A stretch of DNA of 64,000 nucleotides, taken from contig CP075497.1 of assembly GCA_021613535.1 (NCBI GenBank), forward strand, positions 10,044,001 to 10,108,000, in the 5' to 3' direction. Numbering within the stretch: the first letter of the stretch is position 1; each line of letters opens with the position of its first letter. Positions 1 through 12,600 of the stretch are shown here, one piece after another. The position numbers and the translations under genes are program-made. The notes beneath the pieces were generated by a model. It worked only from the letters and a program-made list of their open reading frames with translations, did not search any database and was not told the origin of the DNA. The DNA is from Adineta vaga. Taxonomy: Eukaryota > Rotifera.

Positions 1-343
1 AAAGATGCAGTTAGATCTTCAATTTCTCGATCGGTATTTTGTCTCATTTCATGAGCACGTTGAATTTGTTCATCTTTTGTTCTTAAATCATCTTTTACTT
101 TTTGTAATTCATCCAGTAATGTTGTAGCTGATGATGAATGTTCGAGTGATTCAGATGATGGACCAACAACATTATCAATACTAAATGCTCTGTAAATATT
201 GTCCAAATCAATTAATCTTTCGAATTAAAAGGAAAAATAAATACATACGAATCAACACTATTGGCATCACTAATGTCACTACGATGATCAGGTATGGAAT
301 CGCTTGGATGATTATTATTGGACGTTTGTTCCATCATCATCAT
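1..343 (-). CDS. Rab guanine-nucleotide exchange factor, Rabin8/GRAB (Sec2 domain) type, N-terminal part
   Basis: Seen: two minus-strand exons (343-249 and 189-1) joined by a GTATGT...CAG intron, with the frame kept across the junction. Exon 1 starts with four Met codons in a row, followed by an Asp/Ser/Asn-rich stretch. Exon 2 runs into a coiled coil rich in Glu, Lys and Gln that ends at the window edge with EIEDLTAS. Known: this string sits at the start of the Sec2 coiled coil in RAB3IP/RAB3IL1, which activates Rab8-type GTPases in vesicle traffic and cilium formation. The catalytic helix lies beyond the window. The start is placed at the run of Met codons, so the exact first one is uncertain by up to three residues. 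Together with RPGR it would be a second cilium-linked gene here. Confidence 0.72.
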
Positions 344-2214
344 CTTGAAGAAAACTACAAGTGGGAATAGTGACGCTTCGTTTTATGCTTCAATGAGCAA
401 AGTAAAGGAAAGAAAATAAAAACGTTGTACGGATTGTATGTTAAGTATCTAAAGAAGAAAAAAAATAGTTTTCTTTTTCGAAATAAAAAAAAAGGTCTAT
501 GCTATTCTTGTTCTTTTTTTTTGCTATATGAAAATGTCTTATCAATTTTATATTAAAAAAGAAAGACGAAAGAAAATAAATCATGCATAATCTACGATTG
601 AATTTCCCTCCGGATTCTACGACATATCGATAGAAAATGATTATATAAATACTTTCTTTATTCGAGAAAAATCATCATTAGACTCAACGTCATTGTTGAT
701 ATAAATAATGATTCATTTAATGTCAAAAAATTCCTTGTTTTTTTAAAAGTATATTCCTTATCAAGGATTATTTAAAATGCAAAAAAAAACAAATGATAAT
801 GACGTCGAAGAATTTAATGAAACAAAACAATATAGAAAAAAAAACGAGAGAATAGAGAAAAAAAATTGGCTAGTGCACACACATGACAACCTCGCTCATG
901 CATCTACTTAGTCGCATACTTTCTGTCTTCCTGAAGAACGAACGAACAAACGAAAGAGAAAAGAAAATGTGAATCATAATTACTTATTCACCATTCATGA
1001 TTTGAGAAGATAGATGGGAGTAGTTCATCATTTACCTTTTCTTTTTTCTTTCATTCATTCTTGATTCTCAAATGATGGTAATTAACAGAACAGTATAACG
1101 TATCGACAAACAAGGTCGTGTCTTTCTTTTCTAGTCATGAGAAATTGATTTCTTGCTATATCAATGTCATATGTCTAGTTTTAAAAATATGGAATTTGAT
1201 GGTTTCGTATTAACAATAAATTTGCGAAAACTTGAACAATTGCTGTTTTCTATTTTGTTTTGATTGTTGACTAAAGCAAAAGAAAAAGAAGTACATATCC
1301 TTGGAAAAAAGAACGAAATTATTTATAAAACATAAGATTTCTTTTATTTATTCATTTATGTTTTAAAAATAAATCGACTATTTTGGTTGGCATGAAATGA
1401 TGATCTTGAAAATTTAAAGTTTTCTTTTTACAAAATGTCGCGTATATCATACATCATCGCACTTTCTTATATTCAATCAATGTTTTCACACTTATGCTCT
1501 CTGCCATTGTCGTTTTGTTCTTTTTTCTTCTCCTTAACAATAACAGAATTATAGCAACACATAGTTTTCTCTTTAAGTGACGCTTACTACTGGCATCGTT
1601 TTTCAAATCAATAAAGAAAAATCTGAACAGGACATCTGAAAAGAAGGAAAAAAAAGGTCTATATTTTCTGGATGTTGTTACACGTTCAAAAGTAAACATC
1701 ATTGATCAAGGCATTTTTTTTCTTCATATTTGTAACTAAACATGTGCATAATCTAATATATTTTTCTGATTAGAAAATAAGTCGAAGCTAATTTTCATTT
1801 TTTCGAAAACGAATATTTAAATTGAGATAATGACTTAAATGCAAGTACGAAAATGTTTTGTTCGTTGTTTTATACCTTGAAGCAATTGGAGAAAAATGAG
1901 AGATGAAGAAAAAAAAAGAAGAAAGAAACCATTTGTTATTCAAACTCTTTTTTTTCACTTTTCTCATTTCATTTTTAACGTTTTAAACACTGTCATTTCA
2001 TGTTTTCGTTTAGACAAATACATACAACAAAAGAATAGACGAACCATAAAGAAATAAATGATGCCATTTTTCTTATAATATTAAAGAGAAAATGCAAAAA
2101 CCATTCCTGTCGTTATTCAATTGATCTTCCATAAGAACCTATATAATTCATATCTATTATCTTTCTTTCCCAAAGTTATCTCGTTGGCGTTAAATTGAAA
2201 AATGTAAATTCATC
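344..2214. other. Intergenic, divergent promoter region
   Basis: About 1.9 kb between two divergently transcribed genes. Very A+T rich, with many poly-A/poly-T and purine/pyrimidine tracts. A minus-strand open stretch at 1454-1702 is mostly low-complexity Lys/Arg/Phe and is not supported as a gene. No RNA gene or repeat was recognised. Confidence 0.6.
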
Positions 2215-3741
2215 ATGTCCAGAGAACAATATACAACGAATTTATCTTCAGAATCACGTATGAATACTACCAACGATTTATCTAATAGTTCAGGAGCGGC
2301 CCGTGTTCCTTATCGTTCTATATCTGCTAAACGACCACGTGATCCATCAAATCGTAAAAGTGTTTCGTTTAATGATGTTCCTATTATCTATGAAGTACCA
2401 TCTCATGATGCTATGCGTAGTTCCAATTGCGATGCTTATCGATCATGGTTATACACTGATCCAACATCGCCTACGGCTGCTATTCCATCATTGTATTCAA
2501 CACAAACGCTATCACCATTGAATTCAACGAGTATTACTGCTCAAAAATTACATGCCAATCGTTTAAGTAGTGCGTTATATGCAACATCATCAACATTGAT
2601 AACACCAAATCGCATGCCAGATTGGGCTTTACGAGTTAAAACACAAAAGACAACATCATCGACTGAAGAGACAAATTCAACAAATGAGAACAATCAACTC
2701 TCAAATACAAATGTTCCTGTTTTACAAACAACATTGGATGAAAACCTAAATAAAGAGAATGCAGTTAAAAATAACAATCAATCAACATATAATCATACAG
2801 CTATGATTCATTCTTCTCAATCAACATCAACAACATTAACATCTTCATCATCAGCAGTTACTTCAGAAACTAATGAAGAAAAAAAATATTCTTATCGTAC
2901 AACACCTCTCATACCTGAAACAGAACATATTCGTGGTTTTTCACTTACGAATGGCTCATTGACTAATTCAAGTCCAACTTACACATCAAATCTATCTTCA
3001 AATCTTAGTCAATCAACAAATTCTACAAATGAAGCATTAACATATCCAAATTCGCGTATATTACGTGCACGTTCTGCTATAACACCTTCGACAACAATTC
3101 AATCATCAATACGTACGAATGATCCTATATCAATTTCTCCCTTTCGTGCAACAGCAGCAGCCTTCTCAACGAGTACTCCAACTCCTGCAGCAAGAGCAAT
3201 ACTACGACCATCAACAGTTGCATTTCAATGCACCCAGCCAGGAACAACAATGTCAAATATCAATCCAACGAATAATTCATCAACAGTACCATCAACAACT
3301 GCAACACATACAACGAAACCGCCAACAATAGCACCTCGTTTTCATCCATCAGCCGCTGCAACTGCTGCTGCTCATTCTCGTTTCATTCTACCTCAAAATC
3401 GAACTTTGACATCAGCTGCACTATCAGCTGCTGCAATGAAATATACGATTGCTCATCCAACCATTGAGTCAACATTTGCAAATAATATGATTTCACAATC
3501 AACAATTTCAAAACCTCCTCCAACAGCTTATTCGCGATCACGTTCAGCAAATGTCTTAAATATAAGACGTACACCTGCACCTGTTGGTATGATGGATGGC
3601 CATTCGCATGGAAATACCGCAACATCATCAATTGATCCAACAAATAATTTATATTCAACAACAAGACGAAGTCCAAATGTGAGACAAAACTATGGTTCTT
3701 ATTTGTTAAATCGTGTTCTATTACCCACGACTACTAATTGA
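2215..3741 (+). CDS. Ser/Thr/Asn-rich low-complexity protein with a possible PP1-docking motif
   Basis: Single-exon 508-aa frame from an ATG to TGA, followed by an AATAAA-like signal. The protein is dominated by Ser, Thr, Asn, Gln and Ala-Pro segments and has no signal peptide, membrane helix or enzyme motif that I recognise. Near residues 47-60 is KSVSFNDVPIIYEV, which fits the RVxF consensus used to dock protein phosphatase 1 and stands out as ordered sequence in a disordered chain. Repeated Arg-Ser spots (RSRSANVLNIRR, TRRSPNV) in the C-terminal part could be phosphorylation or microtubule-binding regions. I do not recognise the family. It could be a cytoskeletal or phosphatase-regulatory scaffold; that is inference from the motif alone. 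Absence of introns is unusual among its neighbours. Confidence 0.7.
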   Translation: MSREQYTTNLSSESRMNTTNDLSNSSGAARVPYRSISAKRPRDPSNRKSVSFNDVPIIYEVPSHDAMRSSNCDAYRSWLYTDPTSPTAAIPSLYSTQTLSPLNSTSITAQKLHANRLSSALYATSSTLITPNRMPDWALRVKTQKTTSSTEETNSTNENNQLSNTNVPVLQTTLDENLNKENAVKNNNQSTYNHTAMIHSSQSTSTTLTSSSSAVTSETNEEKKYSYRTTPLIPETEHIRGFSLTNGSLTNSSPTYTSNLSSNLSQSTNSTNEALTYPNSRILRARSAITPSTTIQSSIRTNDPISISPFRATAAAFSTSTPTPAARAILRPSTVAFQCTQPGTTMSNINPTNNSSTVPSTTATHTTKPPTIAPRFHPSAAATAAAHSRFILPQNRTLTSAALSAAAMKYTIAHPTIESTFANNMISQSTISKPPPTAYSRSRSANVLNIRRTPAPVGMMDGHSHGNTATSSIDPTNNLYSTTRRSPNVRQNYGSYLLNRVLLPTTTN

Positions 3742-5043
3742 AAAATAAAAGAAGATTGTAAATTTGTATTTTTTTCTTCTACTTCTTAAGTAAAGAAAAA
3801 TAGAGTCTTTTCTTTCAATCGTGATAATTGATTTTTATAGCCTTAAAACCTTAATCAGCATGATAATACAATCACCTTGCCTATTGATCGATGTGTATAT
3901 ACAATATATATTTGCACAAGCATCTTCTTCTTTTTTTTCTTCTCGTATTTGATGAGAAGGATGTGTGTGTGTGTGTTATATCCGATGAGACTCTATTACG
4001 TGCAATAATCGTCCCGAACTAATTTATTTGGTAAGTCGTCTTTCATCTCGAATGTGAGGGTGAGGCAAACAGGTGACTCTTTTAAGCCTCTTCTTTTCCC
4101 TTTTTTACTCGTTTTTTCTCTCATATTTGTTGACTGAAGGCTTGCTATGCCGAGGTCGATCTTTGAACAAACATTGTACGAAATGATAGTGGTGAGAAAG
4201 AATTTAACCAACGTTAATTTGAGTCTTGATGAAGGTAAAATAGAAGAAGAGAGAGAGAGAGAAAAGAGAGAATAAAATCGAAAGATATCTGCAATGCAGA
4301 TATACACATATATATATAAAGAAGAAAAAAAACGAATGACATGATCATTTCAATTCACAATCAATAAAGTGATAGTGTGTAAAGTAAGTATTCTATCTTT
4401 TTCTCGCCTTCTTTCTCTCTCTCTCTTTCATTAGATTGTGTGAACAACATAATATTTATCGTTGTTTGATCGATAAAATAAGATAGCAATTGTGATGTGG
4501 TATGTTTCCATCTGACAACGGTTCTCATCGCTATTCTTTCTTTCTCATAACGAACAAATTACTTATGATTGTTGGCTTAAGATACCAATTTTTTCTTTCG
4601 CAATCTCACTCTTAATGTTGGCTTAACGATAGGCACCCGTATGTGTGCATATGTTATTCGTTTTTTCTCTCTCTTTCGTTTTCATGAGTATATATAGAAG
4701 AGTGTTTTTTTCGTTGTAATAACAATCAATATTGAAATTTAGTTGCTGAACTTGCGTTTGATCGTGCGAGTTAGGACGGACAATGATGATGCATATGAAT
4801 TTCTTTGTTCGTCTGGCTCGTATTATTGATGCAAAGTCTAAAACGACGTTTGAATTTATTTATTTTGAGGGTGTAGTAGCAACAGGTAAGAGAAAGCATA
4901 CAGAAAAATTTTTGTTTGTCATGCTCGTATTAAAAGAGCGTATGTGCATGTGAAAATAAGAAGTGGGATGAAAATATTGATGTTATTGTTTCATTTAACA
5001 TTTCTTCATTTCGAGAAGCTGACAGAAAAAAAGTACAAACGTG
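3742..5043. other. Intergenic region with simple repeats
   Basis: About 1.3 kb. Contains a TG run near 3962-3976, GA runs near 4248-4270 and CT runs near 4410-4425 and 4665-4675. A minus-strand open stretch at 3996-4307 reads as pyrimidine-tract translation and is not a convincing gene. No RNA gene seen. Confidence 0.55.
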
Positions 5044-5845
5044 ATGAATGTTATTCAGACAACAAAAAAACCAACGATAAGTTCTTCATTTTATGATAGT
5101 TATACAGAAAAGCCAGTAAAATGGTAAGATAAAATATTTCTCATTGATTTTAGTTTTTGAACTTCAATCGAATTATGATCATTTTAGGTACGAAATCGTC
5201 GATGGTTATCGACAATATACGGAAACATATTTACCCTTACGTTTAGAAAACTATCCTCGAGAAATGTGGGAGAATTTTAAGAAATTCTTTAAAATAAACG
5301 AATCAGATGAAATTGATGACGATCCGTATGAAAAATTTTCTTTTCTATAATTTACATTTCAAGTTTAATGGGATTTTGTTTTAAGGGTAAATGAAGTTGA
5401 ACAAACACGTGCTGATGGAAATATAATTAAACTCACTGAGTATGATTTAACGAATGATAAATATGATGCACGAATATCCAATGCTGTAAGAACACATACA
5501 GAAAAGAATAAATTTGCTCAGAAACCTCCGTCGCGTCCATTGAAAGCAGAAGCACCTGTTCGACCACCACCTGAGCGGTAATTATCAATTAAAATCATTG
5601 TTTTTCTTCTCTTACTAAATTGATTTTTTCTTCTTCTTCTTAGCTCTCCTAATACTTCTCGTCGTCGAGGGTATTCAAATCAAGTCGGACCTAGTCACGA
5701 CGATTGTCCCGAATGTGCTGCTTTAGCCGCGAAAAGTTTTCCAACTATGTGTGATTGTAATGAATGCCGAGCTAAACGAACTACCAATTCAAATGGTGTT
5801 CCATACTGTGATTGTCGTATATGTCGAAATACGAAACGTACTTAA
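5044..5845 (+). CDS. Small spliced protein with a C-terminal cysteine cluster
   Basis: Four exons read from splice signals: 5044-5123, 5188-5325, 5386-5577 and 5644-5845. They sum to 612 nt with the frame kept at every junction, giving 203 aa. The N-terminal half is hydrophilic (KPVKW, then Y-E-I-V-D-G-Y-R-Q-Y) and resembles the short structural repeats of ciliary or microtubule inner proteins, but I cannot name a family. The last 55 residues hold paired cysteines: CPEC, CDCNEC and CDCRIC, spaced by Arg/Lys-rich linkers. This could bind metal or be a disulfide-rich tail. There is no signal peptide, so a cytoplasmic metal-binding or structural role is more likely than a secreted one. Function unknown; gene structure well supported. 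Confidence 0.72.
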
Positions 5846-8020
5846 AATCTTTTTTTCTGTCTATACATTTATATATATATACAATAAATCGTTGAAATAA
5901 ATAGACAGAAACGAAAAGCAAATGTTCTTGAATATACTTTACTTAGTTATTTTTTGATTATGATGTAACCCAGTTAAAAATAAACATTGTAGCAGATGAA
6001 CCATGAGTTTTGAAGCATATTTAAACATAAAAGACAATGTAATTACATAGAAATACCGACAGTTTGAATTTATTATTAGCAAGAAATAGTGTCGGTTAAT
6101 AGATATGGTGTTTTAATCTCGAATTCGCGGTATCATTATCTCTCGCATTGTATTTTCTGCATGAAGTACAGTGTAAAAGAATATCCTTATGTTGAAATCG
6201 TTACCTAGATGATGTTATCTATATAATAGATACTATATATTCTATTATCTTCCAATTAAACAATGCCTAACGATGGAATACTCAAAATGTCAATGGTTGC
6301 TTATTGATATTGAGATGAAGTTGACAATGTCCACAAAATTCATCAACAAAGTTCTTAAATTACCTTTCAGTTATCTCCAATTTCCGTTGAATCTCTCGAA
6401 TAACTTTTCCACAAAAGAGAATCTTTTTCTAATAAGAAATTTAAAAAAATTTTCTTTTAATGATATAAACGAAATGAATTCATGACAATTTTGATATAAA
6501 ACGTATTTCACATTATGTAATCATTATTAAACCAGAACTAAACGGTAATAAAAAGTTATTTGCATTTATTTGTGTGAATATCGTGTATGTTATTTTCTTG
6601 TCAAATCCAAAAACTAAGTATAGGCAATGTCAAATTTTTCTTTTCTAATAATTACATATCGAATCAGAAAAAACCTAGCTAAAAAATATTGTCAGAGAGA
6701 TTACACCGGATATAAAACTTATGCATTCGTTCATTTTTTTGTTATGTTCACGAGAACATATTAGTTACAGACAAATAGTCGGAAATGTTCACATAGGAAG
6801 AAGTGTCGATTAAGACTTCTCTTTTGTTTTGATCTTGTGAATTTTTCATATAAATATGTTTGCTTCTTCTCTTCTTCTGTTTCTCGTTAATCTTCACTGA
6901 AATAATAAGGTTCTTAAAGAATCTATTTCTTCTTTTTTCTTGACGAAGTTTTCTCTTCTGATCTGTTGTCATTAGATAGCGTTTTTCCTCTTTCTAAGAT
7001 GACACATCCAGATTAAATAAAGTGAAAACTAACAGATAGATCGCGATGAAAAGGACATTTCTGTTTAATTTTATCGATTATTTATTGTTTAACAAAGAAA
7101 ATTGCTTTCATTAAACCTGGATAGTATTGACGTATTTCATTCATCTTATTTGTCGTTTATCTGTCTTTTTTCATTTCTATTTGATCGAAACGAACAATAT
7201 TTGACTGAGAAGAGATTATTGTTTCCCTCTCTCTCTCTCTCTATATATATATTTTTTCCGCCCCTTCATTTAAATTATAAATGCCAGAGAAAATGATGAA
7301 ATAAGATCAACGAGCAGGCAAAGTTTATTCTCTAAACATTACCCAGTTCAACAATTTCCTTATTTTTATCAATATGTGTTGTGCCCTAGACAAGGTAGGT
7401 AATGCCCTTATACACAAAAGATATTCTTAGCCATTATTACATTGATGAAAACCTATTAATGTAATAATTACTTTGGTACAAAGAAAAGAAATTCCATGAA
7501 AAGATGTTCTGAATGTTGGATATAAAAGTTCATTGCAGCATATTTTTTTACGCAGTGAGGCTGTTTTTAGCGTGTGCCTTTCATCTATTCAAATTGAAGG
7601 AAATACGTGAGAAAAATCACGATAGAATAATGTTGATTTTCTTGGAGAAAATAGACTGAACTGTATGTAATAAAAGACTTAATGTCACGTTTGCATTATT
7701 TGCCTGGATGTTGACAAGAAGAATTGAGATTTTTGAATGGTTTTTGTTGGTTTTATCTCAAATGACAGTTATTACAGCTTCTATTAATCTATTTATATTA
7801 TCATAAAGATTTTTTTTCTTCATATTCCACATGACTTGAACAATCCTTGATTCATTTTCTAATATTTCAAAACAAGAGTCATTTCCATATCTCTTCACAT
7901 ATTAGAAAGTTTTCATAGTACGCCCTATTAATTTTTTGCCCTTTCAGACAATTGCATATATATATATATATATATATATATGTTTTCTTTCTTTTCATAT
8001 AGATTGATCTCGATATTTCC
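5846..8020. other. Intergenic region upstream of GPCR
   Basis: About 2.2 kb, A+T rich. Open stretches at 6273-6485, 6748-6972 and 7102-7296 have no domain or splice support and read as random. A CT tract running into TA repeats lies near 7229-7252. A candidate splice acceptor (CATATAG, near 8002) sits just before the GPCR start, suggesting a 5' untranslated exon in this gap. Confidence 0.5.
7956..7981. repeat. (TA)n microsatellite
   Basis: Uninterrupted AT dinucleotide run about 26 bases long, 40 bases before the GPCR start codon and probably inside the 5' intron or leader. Confidence 0.9.
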
Positions 8021-9409
8021 ATGTCGACTTTAAATTGGACTTATTCACAAATAATCGATCCTGTATTACCAATTAATTCATTATCATATGGACAAGATAG
8101 TTGTCAATCAGGATTTATCATATTTCTTTTAAAAACACAACCAATATTCTTATTAATCTTTGGTTTTCTGGCAAATTTATGCTCATTTATTGTACTAATT
8201 CGACCACGTTTACGTCGTCGGCCAACATTTTCATATTTAGCTTTTTTGAGCTTATCCAATGCTTTACTATCATTAATTCATGCAAGTTTCAGTATCCTTG
8301 GAGTTTATTTTGGTTTAACATTGGAAAATTTGCCATTATTTATCTTTTGTCGATTATTAAGTCGATTTGCTATTGATTTTTTAACACATTTCTCACTTTA
8401 TACATTAACAGCTGTTGATATTGATCGAATTCGAACAGTTACATCGAAAACAACAGGTTCTCATCGATATAGTCGAAGTAATGGAGGAAGACAACATGGC
8501 TGTGCCAAAGCATTTATTCACGTATGTTTTGTTGAATTATTTCTTGCAACGATTCTCTTACTTATCGATTCTCATTGGCTTACTTCATATGGATATACAA
8601 TTTATGATTCCGTTACATTGAAAACTATTCCAATGTGTACGATTCCTCCATTGAATCATACAAGAGATTCAACTTTTTATAATACAGCTTATAACAAATA
8701 TCTCACATCAATTTTACCACTTGTTGAATTAACTCTTTTCAATATTTTACCATTTTTAATTAGTCTTATAGCTACAATCATTATTTTACGACATGTTTCA
8801 ATCAAATATTCATTATTAAGTCATATTAATAAACGATTAAAAAAATCTCGTCGTCGAATGGAATTACATTTATCAATATTATTAATTTCATTAAATTGTG
8901 TTTTTATATTATTAACAACACCACATACAATCTATAGTGTTTATCTTGGACAATTACAAATACATTTGAATACTAAGAATGAAACGGAAGGCGATGTATG
9001 TATGGTATCTGTTTTACAAAAAAGTTTAGATTTATTACAACAATGTTATTTTATGTCAACATTTTTTCTTTATATCTTAACAAACAAACGATTTCGTGAA
9101 GAATTTTGGGAATTAATTCGACGAAATTTATTTCTATCATGTGGAAATATACAGTCTAATGAATCATTAGCACATCTCTCATCACATCATCGTCATCGTC
9201 ATCATCGCCATCATAATCATAATGACAAGACAGACGATCAAAAAGCGGATCACTTATTACCACCCTCACATTCCATGATGGAAACTCGATTTTCTCTTTC
9301 AGATTATTTATCACAAGATGATGTGGATGATGATGAACAAGTATCATCATCAAAAGGCTATGATACAACTGTCATGCGTCTCAGTGTATATCGCCCATCT
9401 TTATTTTAA
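8021..9409 (+). CDS. Rhodopsin-like G-protein-coupled receptor, orphan, neuropeptide-receptor type
   Basis: Single-exon 462-aa frame. Seven hydrophobic helices can be counted; TM1 contains FGFLANLCSFIVLI followed by an Arg-rich first loop (RPRLRRRP), and TM2 has SYLAFLSLSNALLSLIHASF. The end of TM3 reads TAVDIDRIRTV, so the DRY box appears as D-R-I. TM6 carries LLTTPHTIYSVY, and TM7 ends FFLYILTNKRFREEFW, where NPxxY is not recognisable but the helix-8-like KRFREEF is. The tail has a His-rich stretch (HHRHRHHRHHNHN, about residues 387-400) and acidic patches. Such receptors without DRY/NPxxY are common in expanded orphan families of small invertebrates. Ligand unknown. Its 3' end converges with XRRA1 only about 200 bases away. 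Confidence 0.85.
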   Translation: MSTLNWTYSQIIDPVLPINSLSYGQDSCQSGFIIFLLKTQPIFLLIFGFLANLCSFIVLIRPRLRRRPTFSYLAFLSLSNALLSLIHASFSILGVYFGLTLENLPLFIFCRLLSRFAIDFLTHFSLYTLTAVDIDRIRTVTSKTTGSHRYSRSNGGRQHGCAKAFIHVCFVELFLATILLLIDSHWLTSYGYTIYDSVTLKTIPMCTIPPLNHTRDSTFYNTAYNKYLTSILPLVELTLFNILPFLISLIATIIILRHVSIKYSLLSHINKRLKKSRRRMELHLSILLISLNCVFILLTTPHTIYSVYLGQLQIHLNTKNETEGDVCMVSVLQKSLDLLQQCYFMSTFFLYILTNKRFREEFWELIRRNLFLSCGNIQSNESLAHLSSHHRHRHHRHHNHNDKTDDQKADHLLPPSHSMMETRFSLSDYLSQDDVDDDEQVSSSKGYDTTVMRLSVYRPSLF

Positions 9410-9612
9410 CTGTAAATTGCTTTCATTTTTTGTTGTTGTGATTGATTGTCTATCAAAATCGAAGCTTTGTAAACTGCTAAATTCATTCAATGAAATAGTG
9501 AATCAAGTTTTTCAGAAGTGAATATTTACATATGTAGTTGTTTTTATTGTCAATAAAAAAAGAAAAGATAAATATCTATTTATTTTGTTTAAGCTCGAGA
9601 ATAATACAAACA

Positions 9613-12600
9613 TTATGAGAGTTTTTTTAATGATATGTTCGAATCAAATCGTTGTAAACGATTTATAGCTCGATCTAATGTTGTCCCTGGTGTTCGAACT
9701 GAACGTAAAGATATACTTCGTACTTGTTCATAATGACGTTGAATTTCTGTAACAAGAGATTTTGCACGACGTTGATTGACTTTATCTTTATTATTATTGA
9801 GAACTTGACCAAGTGGTTGATCAATGACTGTTTGACGATCACGAATAATATCTAATAATTTATTAATTTCTTCTACTTTTGGTCGATTAGGTAATTTTAC
9901 TGGTGGCAGAGTTCGCTCCTAGAAGGACAAATATAACACATGAACTCTTTAGTTCAAACAACGTCATTATTAATGACGAAAATAGAGAAGATTTGTAATA
10001 GAAAACCATGATATCGATTTCTGAGATTAATATAACAAAAAATCATCCTCTAAATCATGTTTTACATAGATATTCAAATAACATTTACGAATTTACAGAT
10101 ATTTCATTAATTTGTTTCCAGTATTTAAATGTAATTTCACAGATGAATTCATTCGTCTGGGAACTTTTAACAACAGACGTAGTCTATTATTAAACATATG
10201 ACATAGGATTTATAAGACAAGAAAGTGTTTAATTATCTAGTCACATGAAATAACGTCGTGCTCTTTTTTTTATTCTGATTAATATAAATGATAATTAATT
10301 CTCGAGAATTTCTTACTTTAATAGGATGAAAATATATGCTTACCATTCTTTTTGGTATGAAAGTTCTTTGACGTCGGTTCACTTGAACATTATCATGTCG
10401 AACGACTAATGGATTACGTAGAATTTGTTTTAAATCACGTACACAATGAATGACATCTAGAAGAGAAAGGAAATTAGAATGAAATCGACTGAATAGTTGA
10501 AAACAAAATACTTTTTGGAACGGGAATATCTTCTTCGTTTTCAATATCGAGAAAGACTTCAAAACCTTTGAATTTTCCAGTAGATCTTGTTGATGTTTGT
10601 TCTGATAATGTTCTTGATTCAGATTGATTTTGTGGTTCAACTGGAGTTGCTGCAGCTGGAAGAAAATCTTCATTTTCAAACTAAAATAAAACGAAGAGAA
10701 ATATTTTTTTTACGTATAAAAGATTTCGTTTTCATTACATACTTCAGTCATAAATATATTTTCTGTTTGTTGATTCGAATTTTGATCATCAACAAGTGGT
10801 GTATCTTTAACGTATTTATTATCCTCTTCAAAAACAAAATAAGCTTTTCTATCTTAAAAATAATCGAAAACGTACCATGTGAAGTTGTATCTTCTGTTTT
10901 GTATTTTTCATCTTCCGATGAAAAATTCTGTTCACTAACACCAGTTAATAATTGATCTTCTGTTTGATTCTCACTATCAGTTTTAACATAATCAATATAT
11001 TGTTTAACAGCACCAGATAGTAACTGATCAATAGGTACTTTTGGAACTTTTGCAACATGTGTTGTAACCTTAGAAAGAAGTAATAAAGTATGACATAAGT
11101 CTTCATTACAGAAAAAAATATGTACTTTGCGATGTTTTTTTATTGGTTTCGCATAAAATGGTTTTTCAGGCTTCAGCAATGGATTGACTCTATAGAAAAA
11201 GAGAAGAATAATTCTGTTGTTGTTCTGTGTTGTTTATTTACCGATGAACTTTCATTCCAAGTCGATTGATAAGAAAATTTTCGATCAGTGGTGGAAGACC
11301 AACATGTCGTTTGATAAGTGGATTATCAACCAAGATAATTTCTGCTAAACATGGCCATGATGCTATTGCCATTACATCATCTTCTTCTTCAATCTGAAAT
11401 AAAATTCATTGTAAAATGAAAAGTTACTCTTGTTTTTTTTTTCAAATTACCAAATTAGAACTAATATCAAGATATTGTAATTCAGGAAAGGGTGGTAATG
11501 AAATGTCTTCTTCTTCAGGTACTGAATTTATTTTTCTATCACTGGATATATTTTCTTCATCTTCTTCAAAGATTGTACTTTTTATTGGTTGATCACCAGT
11601 CGAACCATGAGCATTGATTGATGACTGCGCTGAAGTTACGAAATATTGAATAAACGAATAAATGAAAGTGATATCATACTAGTACTATTTTGTTTCCTTT
11701 TCAATGCTGTTTTAGAATATTCTTGAACAACTTGACGACCTTGAAGGACTTTTAGGAAAGGAATAGTTCGAATATGATTATTTTGTAAATGAAGACGTTT
11801 GAGACTAGAAAGAAATGTAATGAAAGAAATTAAAATAATTAATAAATATTTACTTTTTTATTGTAGATAAATGAATAAATAATTCATCTTCTCCAAGTTT
11901 ATTTCGATCAAGATATAATTCTTCCAGTTGAGGAAAACGTTCTTTAACAAATTCTTTTCCATGTCTAAATCAACAAACAAAGATATCATGAAAATTGTAC
12001 AATTCAAATGTTTAATTTTTCAAAAAAAAATTAATAGAAGATAAGCAAAAGAGCATAATCAGTAATATTCTTCTAAATATACCTTTCTTTCTTTCACAAA
12101 ACAAAAGAACTGTACTAAAACAAGTTTTTGTTTTTAAATGAAACTTCAATCAAAAACTCATGATCGTAATTTCTTACATATCTGTAAATATATATGGTCT
12201 TGTTAATCGTCGTGGTAATCCAACAAGATCATTTCCTGTTGCATGAAGTATACGTAAGGATGGTAACATTCCCAATGTTTCAAAATCATGCATTGTTAGA
12301 TTATTAAATGAAAGATTTAAATCCTAAACGAAAATTTTAGAAGAAAACTTCAATTCGATTTTCGATTTTTACTTCAAGTGTTTCATAATCATTGACATTA
12401 AGTTTGATATTTTTAATTTGATTAAATGATAAATCAAGTTGGAGTAATTGTGGAAATGTTTTAAAACCATCTAGAATATTAAAAAATGAAATGGAAGAGA
12501 GAAAATTTTTCACATACGAAATGGTAATTGATTTTCACTTGCATCAATTTGTAAAATATTATCAAATAATAGAAAATCTTCTTCAGAAACCTAAATTTTC

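Noticed and set aside
1454-1702. Minus-strand 82-codon open stretch
   Set aside because: Composition follows poly-pyrimidine tracts; no domain, splice site or regulatory context supports it.
3996-4307. Minus-strand 103-codon open stretch
   Set aside because: Mostly translated CT/GA repeats (FSLSLSSS); not followed by a gene-like structure.
9156-9368. Minus-strand frame with Asp/Tyr run inside the GPCR
   Set aside because: Antisense shadow of the GPCR His-rich tail.
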